Below, piece after piece: positions 11,896-25,200 of a DNA stretch of 64,000 bases. The notes beneath the pieces were generated by a model that had not been told where the DNA came from, did not search any database, and saw only the letters and a list, made by a program, of their open reading frames with translations. The stretch is from Atherinomorus stipes (taxonomy: Eukaryota > Chordata > Actinopteri > Atheriniformes > Atherinidae), in NCBI GenBank assembly GCA_023101725.1, contig JALJCO010013654.1:62001-126000 (forward strand), read 5' to 3'. A program made the position numbers and the translations under genes. How positions within the stretch are numbered: the stretch's first letter is position 1; each line of letters begins with the position of its first letter.

Positions 11896-11909
11896 GTCTC
11901 CATGGCAAC
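11896..11909. promoter_or_regulatory. X-box (RFX-binding) motif upstream of efcab1
   Basis: GTCTCCATGGCAAC fits the X-box pattern RYYNYYWWRRNRAC at every position. It lies 72 bp upstream of the efcab1 start codon. A further RFX half-site (GCAAC) follows at once in the TATAGCAAC just to its right. RFX factors drive ciliary genes, which fits calaxin. Binding is inferred. Confidence 0.7.
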
Positions 11910-14141
11910 TATAGCAACTACATGGCCCGCATGGAAAACAGAAGCGTATATCTTTGTTTAAAGTTTTATCTAACATTCGTCGAAGTGATGACGATTTTTG
12001 CTACACCCCGAAAATCTAACTTGCCACCCCAGGTATGAATTGAATTGAATTGAATTCTAACAAATATCTCGTGTTTATTTGGATGAGTATGAGATATCCA
12101 ACTACAAGTGAACGCAGCATACAAATACTCAAAAACATTTTTTTCTCTGTTGTCGGAAGTATTAAAGGAAAAAAAACGTCAGAAAGAGTGTTTTCCGCAC
12201 GAGAATGACAACGAAAAACGCGTTCAAGTAAAATGAAGTTAAATTTGAGTAAATTGTGTTTATGATATGGAATATTGTGAGATAGTAATTAGATCTATAA
12301 AAACGTGACGTTATGGAGTCAATAGGCTAAAATGTAATTTTTTTTTTTTTAAAAAAAGAAAAAAAAAATGCCCGTGGTCTTTGTGAACCAAACTACTCAG
12401 CACATCTGGCTGCAGGGGATCAGAACATTTTACCAGGAATTTTAGCATTGTTATTTCATACATAAAAATCAACCAAATTCTTATTATTGAGTAGATGAAA
12501 TAAAATGTCACATTGTGTGTGGGGTCAAAGATGGCCACATGATAATCTGTCCATTATTTCCTAAAATCAAAATGTTTCTGCCACCCTTTTCCCAGTCTGC
12601 TCCAGCCTGACCTTGCCAACTATCTCCAGACCTCTTTGCAACAAACTCAGTTGACAGAGTCAGATGTCTTTACTGAGGCCAGATCAGTTCATAAATCTAT
12701 ACAGAAATGTAAATATTAAAAAGTACAGCTTCAACACTTAAAATAAAAATATTCAGTGATTTCTCATGTCAGGATTTATTTTTCAGGAATAGTGCAAATT
12801 CATTTACTCTTTCAATGCTCCAGTCTTATTTTTAATATTGAACACAGTGGTCCCTTGGCTAAATATGAAACTTGTCACAAAGTCACACAAAATGGAAAAA
12901 AAAAACCAAAAAAAAAAAAAACAGCAGCATATAAAGCAGAATCAGCAGAAACACATAAAACATCACTGTATGGCCAGCAAACTTATTTTAAGGGCTTTTC
13001 TGTGTTTTATCTTTCTACAAAACTTTCTAATGTAGCAGTAAGATAATAATAAAGATAAATGTTCAAGTATGATAAAATCTTTTAAAAATCTGATCAAGAC
13101 AGTGTGATGACCCTTCAACAATCTATTGCTGAGAAGTGGAAAAAAGCCAAAATCACTTATTGTCCTGCTGGCTTTTATTTTTTAAGCACAATAGTAAATA
13201 TTAGTAAAAACTTACTGGATGTTTTAGGGGAAAAAAAAACATTTATTTCAAAGCATATTAAAGCTGGAGTTCCTTTATGTGGCATAACTATATAAAAAAA
13301 ACTGACATGAGGTTTAAGAATTCAGTGTGATATATCACACATCTTGCTGTAGGCTATGCCTGAGATTTCATTTTCATATTAGCTTAAAGGAATATGGTCA
13401 TTGCCATCTGCTGGAGGATACTTGCAGTTCAGGCAATGATCATTCATTTTATTGTCTTTTGATTTAAAAATAAAAAGGAGGGGGGGGTGGATATTAAAAC
13501 TGTTACTTGTGAGATAGTAATTTTAAAAAATTATAGGACCATGTCCTAATTTTTATTTTAGCTCCAGACATAAATCTACCAATATATTTCTGTAGTTCAT
13601 CTGTATAGAGATTAACTACAAGGTCTGACCACAGGGAGGTGGTCAGCTAACCAAAAGAATGATTAAATAAACTGAATTTAATTGAAAATGTTATAATTTA
13701 TCTGAATAATAAGGATTAACCAATGCGTTCTTTAATGGAAAAGACAAAGTCATGCTTTTCCTGCACACTGAAAGGATTGAAAGACAACTTGAAATATCAA
13801 GGAAACAACGGCAGTTAACTAGTGTGTCTGTGGTTATTAACTTTTCTGATAAAAATCTATAAATAAGCCAGAACACCTTATGATTTATCAGTTAGGTCTG
13901 ATATTTAATTAACAGACTACTATGAATTACAAGTACCTTTTTGTCTGATCAACACACACAAATAACACATTTCAGACAAACACAACTGGTTTCGAAACAA
14001 GGTATTTCTAAGCCATGCCAGTAAGACGCAATACTGCAATACTGACTTCCTTTTGTATGTGAAAAAAACAGAAAAAAAACAGGGTGTGCATACATTTACA
14101 ATGGTGACATAGAGGTTAAATGTGATGTTGTAATTGAGGAT
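11910..14141. other. Intergenic between efcab1 promoter and sytl1 3' end
   Basis: AT-rich sequence with homopolymer runs, including poly(A) near 12340-12370 and 12898-12920. No spliced or unspliced reading frame with recognisable protein similarity was seen. Confidence 0.6.
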
Positions 14142-14147
14142 TTTATT
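14142..14147 (-). terminator. Candidate polyadenylation signal of sytl1
   Basis: AATAAA on the minus strand, 54 bp after the sytl1 stop codon, which would give a short 3' UTR. Other AATAAA hexamers lie further downstream, so use is uncertain. Confidence 0.5.
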
Positions 14148-14200
14148 TCAGTCCAACCATTATACAAACGCACATAAATAAACGAGTGTTTGTGTGCAGG

Positions 14201-17200
14201 TCATGCAGACCGCTGAGTGAGGTTAGTTCTGATTGGCAGTGTTGTGTCGATCCAGTGGTTTGGGTTTTCCATCATGGAGGTCCAGACAGCAACTTCCTCT
14301 TCTGTGGAGTCCATCCAGCTGACGGTCTCACCATAACTCTGACCTGCCATTAAAATGACCCAAAAGATGGTTCATTACTCATGCACAGGACATTAGACTC
14401 ACCTACTATCTGCAACTGCACCGAATAGTGATGCATTTTCCAAAGAAGCCTTAAAAACAATCCCAGCAAGCAAGAGGCCCCTCTTGTGTGTTCAGGTGTA
14501 TATCCATCATTTTTGCAGTGTTATTTTTGCATCAGACAATGAAATGGCAATGTAAAGCTATTCAGTTTACTGAATGCAAATTATTTAAGTGTTTTGACAT
14601 TTTTATTTTGATGCACGTGCTCCATCAACATCAGGTGATTAATTATAGTGTATAAGAGTCACTCTTATTACCCCTGATGACTGGTCTCTACTTTTTAAAT
14701 TTGCCACTGCCTTTTATCAAAACAGCTGTTATTTTATTTCTTGCATTTTATCTTGTTTTACTTGAGAATTTTCTGAATTTCTTTTAAACAGTCTGTTTTT
14801 TCTGCACCCCACGTACTGCTTTTGATGTTTCATGTAAAGCACTTTGAATTGCCTGAACATGAAATGTGCTATACAACTAAACTTGCCTTGCATCGTGCGT
14901 GACTGGATCACACACTGATGCAACAGACTTTATGGCAAACGCCAGAGAGGTGGCAGAATAGCACTTGACTAAAAATCAACTAAAGATGCTGCTGGGAGTT
15001 TCTTGAGGATGCTTTCTTCAAGCAGAAGTAGAAATCCGCAACATGACATGCCATCAAACACAAACAAGCAATTTAGTCAGTTTTCAAAAGCAATGAATAA
15101 AAAATAAACACTTCGTATTGATCCAGTATCTTTTCTCAGCTGACTTAAATCCTACAGATTAACAGTGAGGGGTGATGACACATATTTGGAGGCTGTGGCT
15201 CCAGCTTTAGTAAAAGTTAATCATGAACACATTACTGTATTTTCCGGACTATAACTCACTTTTTTTATAGTTTGGTTGCTACTGCGACTTATAGTCCAGT
15301 GCTACTTATAGATATAAAAAAAATGTGTTAAACTGCATCAATTTTAAGTGTCAATTCATATTGACTGGCATGATTCATGACGTAAACATTACCGTCTAAT
15401 GCCTCGAGGGCGCTCTAGGCTTGTGACAACTATTTTCTGCTCCGAAGACAAAGATCCCAAAGTAGCCTTCTCTCAGCGAGAGGAGTTCATTTTGGACATC
15501 TAGCTGTACTGTCTGTATGGTGGAACAAATCCTCAAAGAACATGTTCATCCTTTACTCTGATGTTTGTGATCATTTACAGGCATTAAATTTGGAATAAGA
15601 GTGAACGGGAAAGTTTTAGCAGTTACAAATAGGGTATGAAAAATCCGAAAATTGCTCTATTTTAAATAACTAAATGTGACTTATAGTCCAGCATGACATT
15701 TATGGTTTTTTTCCCTCTTCAGTACACATTTTTTGACTGATGCAACTTAAACGCTGGACTTACTGTGCAGAAAATACGGTGAACAGAACTCCATGAATGG
15801 AGGAATTTACAGCATGCACTGACAGAAGGGGACCTATAATGGTGTGTTGGGTTGCTCATTTGATGTGTAGTTCCGACAAAATGTTTTTGAAGTTTAGATG
15901 GTTCATGATTACGCACAGTAATAACTGAACAATAATTTTGCGCACATATCTAACTAGCTTTTTAACTCTTGTGAGAATAAAACTTTTTTTTTTCTTTTAA
16001 TAACTTTGAGAGGGTCGTTTATGCTTTTATCTTTTTGAATCTAGACTATTTTCATTCTATAAAATGTTTAAAAAAAGAAAAAAAAAAGTCTAGCCTTGAT
16101 TGCCTCCAGGTGGTCCAGGATGCAGCTGCCCAGCTTTTAGCAGGCACACGAAAGTTTAATCAAATTACTCCAGCACTCGCCTCCCTGCAGCGGCTCCCTG
16201 TCCAGCTGAAGATTGATTTCATTAGTTTTTAAATCTTTACATCAGGGGTGGCCAAGTCCAGACCTCAATCCTGCAACTTATATATGTATCTGTTCTCCAA
16301 CACACCCGAATCAAATGAATGGCTCGTTACCAGCCCCCTGCAGAACTGAATGACATGTAAATGAGGTCATTCTGGTGTGTTGGAGAGGAGATGCAGCTAA
16401 AAGTTGCAGGATTGAGGCTCTTGAGGACCAGACTTGGCCACCCCTGCACTACATGGTTTGTCCTGCCATATATGACCAGCCCTCTGTGTCCTTATGTGCC
16501 ACATAGATGACTGAGATCTTCTGACCAGGGACTCTTAGTTGAACCTAGATTCAGGAAAATTTGTAGGTGCGGTCATTCTTTTGTTGTTCTAAATCCTAAA
16601 CTCTGGAACAGCCTCAACCTCCATATCAGGGCTGCTCCTTGTGTGCCTGCTTAAAACACACTTTTTCTCACTGGCATTTTAAGAAGTCTGGATTATATTC
16701 AATAGTCTGCTTTGTGTTTGTGTGCAAAACCATTGTTTTTATTCCTGTCTTATATTGTTATGATTTTAAATGCACTTGCATTGTCCTGTCTTATTATATT
16801 TTTTGTTGTAATACACTCCTTTGACTTTTAGTTGTGCTACTGTATATAAATAAAGTTGACTTGACTTGACATAATCCACTTTTCTATGTTTAGCTTTGGG
16901 GTCCAGTAACATTTTGTACTCAATGAAAGCAACAATAAAATGAACCCTGACCTCTTAAGCTGAAAATGGTCGCTAACAGTCCTTTCTGATTATAGAGAAA
17001 TGCCCTGTCTTCTTCTCTGAATACCAAAACATAATGCCAAAAATAACCTCAGCACCACTACACTGACATCTTCCTCCTGCTTCAATACACAATAAAACCT
17101 ATCTATCAGCATCTCAATCTTGAGCGCTGTCTTTTTCATGTCAACCACTATAAGCACAGCGATAAGCTAAAACAACATTGTTAATATTCTGATGTTCTCT

Positions 17201-20200
17201 CTCATTAGCTGCCTGACTACTTTCAACCATGTAAACTTCTGCCTGTACAAGTTCACATACCAACAACCAACAATTTCAGCCTGTCTTGCAGTCTGTGAGG
17301 CCAACAAAGCAAATCAATTAGAGAAATGAACATTAACACTGAGACACAAGTTACTCAGGAGGTGACCTTGTACTGATGACAAGACCATATGAAATATCTG
17401 AAATGCCACCAGCACAAAATGCAGTTCAGCCTGAGGTGCTCCGTTGTCACTATACAACTACAGAACTCCACCACAGAGCAAACACACAGCTGGGTTTATG
17501 ATGCTGTAAACAAAGCTGATTATAAAGCAGGACCAACCAGGTTATGATCCATTTTATGTCACGTTCCCGGACACAGAAAGTGGTGCTATCCTAGCATCCG
17601 TTACATAAGGCACATACTTGAACACAAAAGAAAAATGAGGGATGCATTTCTACTAAAAGTCTAAAACAGGCATGAACTATCTTAAAAAGCTACCATGGGC
17701 CAGGGGAGGTGCAAGATGACGGATAATGCTCTCTGCAAAGATCAAGCTTACTGTATTCTTTTTTAAAAAAAAGACTAGCACAGGAAAAAAAAAAAAAAAA
17801 TCGAAGCACTGCATTTCTGTCTTAGTCTTGACATCAATACACAGAAAACCCCCAGAACAGATTTTTACTGCAGAGTATTGATCGTAAAGTCAGTCTACAC
17901 ATAAACTAATCACAAGTAAAAGTACCTGTTTATGTGTCTTCATCACATGCTGAACCAGCCTCTAAACCTTTCATGAAACAGTGTTCCAAGTTATCTGTGG
18001 AAGATTTTGCTTTTGTGGTTCCTCCTGTCTGTTTAGATGAATGATAACAATCTCAGACAGGATTGATAATTAGTTTGAGGGCAGCCTAATTAAAGAGAAA
18101 CTACTTAGGGAGGTTGTTCCACATTATAAAGCAAGTCAGTTTCCATGCAGTCAGGGAAAAAGAAGCATCTTTCTGTAAAGGAAAATGAAATGGTGCAACG
18201 CCTTGCAAAAGGAATCAACACAGAACATTTCACAAAAACTTAAGCAAGATTATTGTACTGTTAAAATGTGTGTGCACTGCAAAAACTCAACTCTTACCAA
18301 GTATATTTTTCTCATTTCTAGAGAAAAATCTCATCACACTCAAAATAAGAGAAACATTTCAGTAAGATATAAGATCTTGTTTTAAGGCAATGCATCTTAT
18401 TTCAAGAAATCCTATCAAGAAAATTTTGCTTTTCCCATTGGCAGAATTTTTTTACTTATTACAAGCAAAATAATCTTGGCCACTCTTAAAATAATTTTTT
18501 TTTAAAAAGTTTTTTTCTGCTTGTAATAAGAAAAAAATTCTGCCAATGGGACAAGCAAAAGTTTCTTAATAGGATTTCTTGAAATACAATGTATTGCCTT
18601 AAATCAAGTTCCTATATCTTACTGAAATTTTTCTCTTTAAGTAATTTTGTCTTATTTTGAGTGTAATGAGATATTTTGACTAGAAATTAGAAAAATATAC
18701 TTGATAAGATTTGAGTTTTTGCAGTGTGAGAGCAAATAGGTTAGTTTAGTTAAAAACATTATAGAAGATATTTTTTTCAACAATTTAAATCTTTTTCTCT
18801 GCTACTTTAATAAAAGCTCAACAGTTTTGAAAACAGAGGGGGGGGGGGGATGTTGGGGGTGTTATATGTGAACTTGTTTAAAAATGATGTAAAAGTTCTA
18901 TAGAAATCCTCACCAGTTCCACTGCTCAGACGAATCCCTCCCAAGATGTGTGTCTTTAGCCCTTCGCGCTGCCAGACAGTGAGCTCAGCACAGGCCTCCT
19001 TCAGGTCACTGGTGTGGAAGCCATCATAGACCATTGTGTGGTTGTAGGTGGGACTGATGGAGCGCTTCACCACCCGTGTTTTCTGACCACTTTGTCGACT
19101 AGCATCTGGGAGTATGTAGCTAGCAGGGGAGTAATAACACTGAAAAAGTCATCTCAACACCAAATACATTTAGAAATAATAATAAAAAGACTCACATTTT
19201 TATAATTCAACCATGTTACTGCTGAAAATAAGACTATATAAATAAATCTGAAGACATTTCTCCACAGGTGTTTAAAGGACAGATTGCAGACTGTGCTGAT
19301 ACATGTCAAGTTTTTGGACACTGGCTCTCACTTTTTTTTAAAATGCAACTTAACAAATGGAAGCCAATTAAATATTTGGACAGGCAGCTAGTAACAAAGT
19401 ACCTAAAGATAAAATTTTAAATTCTTTGCAAATTTGCCTGTCGTAAATCAAAGGTGTGTGTTACAGTTGTGTCAAAGTGTTTTCTCCCTTCCTGATTTTT
19501 TTTTTTTTTTTGCACATTTGTCACACTTATATGTTTCAGATCATCAAACAAATTCAAAAACTAGACAAAGGTAACACAAGTAAATATAAAATGCAGTTTT
19601 AAGATTTTTATTCGTAAGGGAGGAAAAAAAAACCTCCATGGCCCTGTGTGAAAAAGTGACCTAGTCAAAGTCCCAACCTGAATCTGACTGAGATGCTGTG
19701 GCATGACCTTAAAAAGGTGGTTCATGCTGGAAAACCCTCCAATGTGGCTGAATTACAACAATTCTGCAAAGATGAGTGGAGCAAAATTCCTCCACAGCGC
19801 TCAAGAAGACTCATTACCAGTTTTCACAAACACTTGATTGTAGTTGTTGCTGCTAAGGGTAGCCCAACTAGTTATTAGGTTTAGGGGGCAATCACTTTTT
19901 CAAACAGGGCCTTGTACAGTATATATGGATTTTTCCCTCCTTACTAATAAAAATCTTCATTTTAAAACGGCATTTTGTGTTTACTTGTGTTATCTTTGTC
20001 TAATATTTAATTTTTTTTTGATCCAGAGATGTGAATTATGGCGTCAACAGTCTTTCCCATGTCATGTATTTGTTCTGCCCAGCCACTGAACCAGGTGAGT
20101 CCAATCAGCACAGTTTAATTCATAGGGCTGATTGGACTCACCTGGTTCAGTAGCTGGGCAAAACAAATACATGACATGGAAAAGACTTGTTGACTCCACA

Positions 20201-22196
20201 ATTCCCATCTCTGGTTTGATCTGAAACGTAAGAGTGACAAACATGCAAAAAAAAAAAAAAAAAAGGATATCAGGAAGGGGGCAAACACTTTTCCACACAA
20301 CTGTAACTGTGTTAAAAAGCGAAAAACAAATCCCTCTGAAAGTGGTCAGGAACAACAACTGGATTGAATATGACCCAAAAAGCAACAAATATAAAAAAAA
20401 ACAACAACAAAAAAAAAAAAACATTATGGGGAACTACTGCTGAAGATCTCTAAAAGAGAGGGGCTTAAATCAAATGGATCCAACAGCTTCTTGTCAATTT
20501 CTTCACAATGAATTGTTAATTTCAGCTGAGGCAGGGAAACAGCAAAGACTTGCAGGATAATGGCCTTCAACAACCAGACTTTGACATCTGTACAAGAAAG
20601 GCTGGCTACTTGGAAGCAAAATCTAAAGAAAAAATGGTTCAAGATTTTTTTTGCTGTGCTGTGGCAGACTGATACTACAGGTAATGTCTGTTAACAAATG
20701 ATCAGAAAACGTGTTGCAAAGCTGACACACCTTCGAACAAAGGAATCAATAGCACCTCCTTTGTTGGACAGGAGACCTTGAGCCTCCCGAAGCCAGATGT
20801 GAAGCTCTCCTGTCAGAGGCAGACCTCCACCTATACCGACATAGAAATGCACATGCAGAATGAGGCTCATGTGACTGCTGGGGTATTACATGAATGCATT
20901 CTGCTCACCCTCAAATCCATCTGGAATGAATTTAACGGACAGCATGATTTGTCCTCTACTGCTTATGGAGTCTGGACTCAGATAAACCTGCGTAAACAAC
21001 AAAAAGATTAAGACAGAGGGGAAAGACAAAGAAAGAGAAAGTGAGGGGGAAACAGGCAGACGTGTGAAAGCTGGGAGAGATTAAGGTTACATAAAGCCTT
21101 AGTTAAAATGCACAACATGTCTTCCTCTCCCTTCAGCTCTTCCAGCCAGAAGACACAACCCCCCCCCCCAATTTTCTGTGTCTCCACTCCAACAAAGCTG
21201 TCGAAACTTCTGTTACACAGACCCTCGGATGCTCAGCACATACATAAGCTGGCATCACACTGTTTTGGTAATTATTCATATTAATCTGCAAGTACTCAAA
21301 CACAGATGCTAATTTGTGTTGCTGCATGTTGTTTTATTTGCATACAGCTCGCTGTATGTTATGTATCCCATACCCGTGGCTGCAGGTCCTGCCACAGAGG
21401 CTGTGTGCAAGTCCAATCCCAGAGTCCAAGAGCCACCTCCACTTCCCCCAGGAACACATTCCTCCCAAGGGCTTCGGCATGCCACACAGAGAGGTTCAAA
21501 GTCCGACTGCGCAGCTCTCCGATACGCACTTTATACTAAAAGAGAATAATCTGAATCAAGACTAGGAGCAAGTACAAGGCAAAGATATACAAATCATGGC
21601 ATTTTGTAAGAAGGAAACTGTAACAGGAGCATCATGGTGCTGTGGTGCATGCTCAGGCCACACGGAGGAGTGATGAAGGATAAATGGCAGATGGGAGACT
21701 GCTGTAATTGCTGCCACTTTTATGTAACATAATGAGTCTTACTCTAAGAGTCTGATCATAGACTGGGTTCAGTGTCTTCTTCTTCACTGATGTCTTCTTC
21801 TTACTGTGATTCGACTTGTCTGGCAAGAGATATGTTTTCACGTATCTGAGAAAACACACACGCATATGTTGTTTTATTGATTTAGTGTGTGACAGCTGAT
21901 CCGACACACTCCCTCGAATGAGCATACATTCACTTACGGGTCAGAGCGGTTCTTGCGTGCGGAGGCAATGTCCTCACAGCGATGCACTTTCACTTGGAGC
22001 TCCTCCTTGAGGGCGTCGTACACCAATGAATACTGGATGCGGCCCCTCACCTCCACCACTCCGAAATCCCCCGAGCTGAACAGGCTCATCATGCTCCCGC
22101 TGAGCTACAACACACACACACAGTTTAAAGATCAGCTCCTGCGTCACTTTCCTGAGCTGAGTCATCTTGCGTCCCTGGATGGTCAATTAATCAAAT

Positions 22197-22240
<44 letters not shown>

Positions 22241-25200
22241 TGTGTGTACCGTGTAGCTCGAATGAAGGCTGCTGGTGGAGCTGCTGGTTTTCAGAGAAAG
22301 TGGATCTGGGTCTGTCAGGCTGCTGTTCAGAGAGTCAGAGTCCCCGTTTTGACAGACACACACGTCCTGAACACAAATACAGACGTACAGTGGGTACGGA
22401 AAGTATTCAGACCCCTTTAAACTTTTTACTCTTTGTTTCATTGCAAATTAATAAATTTGCTAAAATTTCTGCATTTCTGTTTTTTTCTGTCAAGATGGGG
22501 TGCTGAGTGTACATTAATGAGAAATAAAATGAACTTTTCTGATTTTGGCAAATGGCTGCAATGAAACGAAGAGTTGAAAGTTTAAAGGGGTCTGAATATG
22601 TTCCATACCCACTGTACTAACAGTTCTTTTATCCAGCCACATACACCTTTCATTACGTTACAGTACCTGGTATGCATTCATTTTAGAAAGTATTCAAAAC
22701 TCCTTCATGTCTTTAACTGTTGTTCTAAATTCATTCATGAATTATTTTTAAGCATCAATCTTTACTCAATAATCAATGACCTTAGTGTTCAGACCAGGAT
22801 TGTAATTCTGATAGCAAATGCCTTTGAGTTCTCTTAGGAAAATCTGCAGATGCTTTGTCCTTTTGGATTTGAATAGCTTGTTTTAGTTTTACGAGCTGAG
22901 GCTCCATCTCAAGCCTCAACACCCTGGATGAGAAGTATATCTCAAAATTTCTGAGCTTTGGATGGTTGAATTAATATCTGTGTTTGAATTGATGTTTTTT
23001 CACAAAGTTTTTGAAATTGCATAGGAATAAAGGTAAACGTAAAAAGTTTCTTTGCTTGTATCAGTTATTGTTTCTTTTTTGCATTTTCAAAAAATAAAGT
23101 TGATGTGCACAAGGAAAGATAAAAACACAGTATAACAATTGATTCAGATTATGTGAACATAAATCAGCAACTATTTCCACTTCTAGAGACTCACTAAGGT
23201 GAAAAATTACCACATTGCATTTGAACTGAAAAAATAATAGAGATATTTCTCTTTTTGAGGCGGGACTGTTCATATTCAAATAATCTAGCTGTGCTTTCTG
23301 AAACGCAAGATTGGTAAGGGTTGCTTTAAAGGGACTAGAGGCAGGAATTTAAAAAAAAACAAACATGCATGTCCATTTCTTTTAATACTAATGGGTGATG
23401 AAGCGCTAAATACCAAAAATAACGTTTCCACCCTCGTTTCTCTCTGTTGCCTTGAACAGGCTGTGTGCTGCAAAATGCGAATTTCCCGCGCTGCCCTGCG
23501 GACGTGACGTCAAATGACGCAGTTTTGATACAGGAAGAAGACGGTCACGGTAAATTCAAACACTGTAAATGAGAGTTATGGATTCTTCTGCCATCAGCAA
23601 ACGACCCAGATCAACTGAAAGACACTAAAAAGTGTAACTACAGAGAAAAAGGTTAGTAAACAACATTATAGCTTCAGTTTGTGCACGCTCCCGTGACGGC
23701 TTGGCTCGTGGCTGCAGTTACCTGAAGCGGCAGTCGCAAGTTTTGTTTCTTAATCTTGCCTCAAGTCCCTTTAATAGTAAACTGTTTCCTTGTTCTCAAC
23801 TAGGCCCTGAATTGACTGTCTTTCTGTGTGGCAACAGTCATCCTGACACATCATGCTATCCATGTTCTGGTCCCCAGCTGCTAAGTGTGAGCTTGCCACA
23901 CTACCTTGTTTTTCCCTGTGTGCTTTCAGAGTCTTTTAATGCTTTAAGTCTTTTAGAGTTTTTACTTTCAGAAAAAACGTTTGTTGCAAAGAGTGAAGGG
24001 GTGTGAACATTTTCTGGAGCCAATGTTCACAGATTATGTTTGATAGACTCATACCTTTGCATGATGTCAAATATTGACTCAGTGACTGGGATGGAAAATG
24101 GAATACGGACTGGCTCAACTATGTTTACCATTTAGCATTAGTCACAGTAATCTGTGACTGTGAGTGTGCATCATAGTCACCTCGGGTTCCTCCGTGTGGC
24201 CGTTACTTCTCTTTTCACCTTCTGTATGCAGAGTAACAAGTTAGTAATATAACTCAGACTTAACTTAATAGGATGGTGAAGAGTCAGAGGACAATAAACT
24301 TTCACACCTTTGGATGACAAGGACGTTTTTCTAACCTGGACAACCTGTGAAGGAAGATAATTTATTGGTGTTTAAAGAATTTTATAGAGCATATTTCTAT
24401 GGATGGAAAACAGTTATGAGAATGCACAAACGCACCTGCACGACAGGACTTTTCAAGCTTCCTTCATTCCTGAAAACAAACATAGGAAACTGGAAATTCT
24501 TTTCAAAGATGTTGTAACCAGAGATTTTACTCAGATACCTTCACTAACCCTCCACTCTCCTCCTCCTCATCGCTGTCCTTCACTCTTTCCTTCGCTTGAT
24601 GAGAGCTGTTGCTCAAGGAGGTTTCCTCTTTCTCTCCATTGAACAGTTCATTCAGGGGCACATCTGTTACCATGGCAACAACCACAGAGCCATCACTGAC
24701 ATCTCCCTGCAGCAGCAGCAGGAAAACAAGACCACAGGCAAACAACAGCAGCACTGCATTAACAGGAAACTGACCTCTGCTCTTAGTCTTTCTGTGGCGT
24801 ATGGTGGCTCGGATGAGGTCGCAGCCTGAAGTCCACTTGAGATGGCGTTTGCTGCACTCTTCACTGAACCATTCTCCAGACAGGAGGCGCAGGCGTGTTG
24901 GATTTGTCTCTGTCTGCTCCAGGATCCTGCAGCATCAACAAAGAAGCCAAAATAAACAGAAAGCTGTCACATGCCCTTTTTATCATGAGAAGGATGATGT
25001 CAGGGTGCATTAGAAATAGTCACTGTTGCTTCTTTTGTGGAACTTTTGACGGTACTGAAAGGAAAAATACATGTGAGAGTCTTTCCAGGGTTCTAATTAA
25101 CATGTAAAGCAAGGTGGTTCCCAATGTTAAGGGGTTTTTTTTCCAGCTTTTGTGATATGTCAGTCATAAAAGCAATTGATCCAAAGACAATTAAAATAAC

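Noticed and set aside
22187..22506. Val/Cys and His/Thr-rich frames
   Set aside because: They arise from the TG/CA repeat. Only the minus frame 22366-22250 is a real sytl1 exon.
24181..24221. Possible extra 41-nt sytl1 exon with good AG/GT borders
   Set aside because: No combination with the neighbouring exons keeps the frame; every joining gives a stop or a wrong phase in the next exon.
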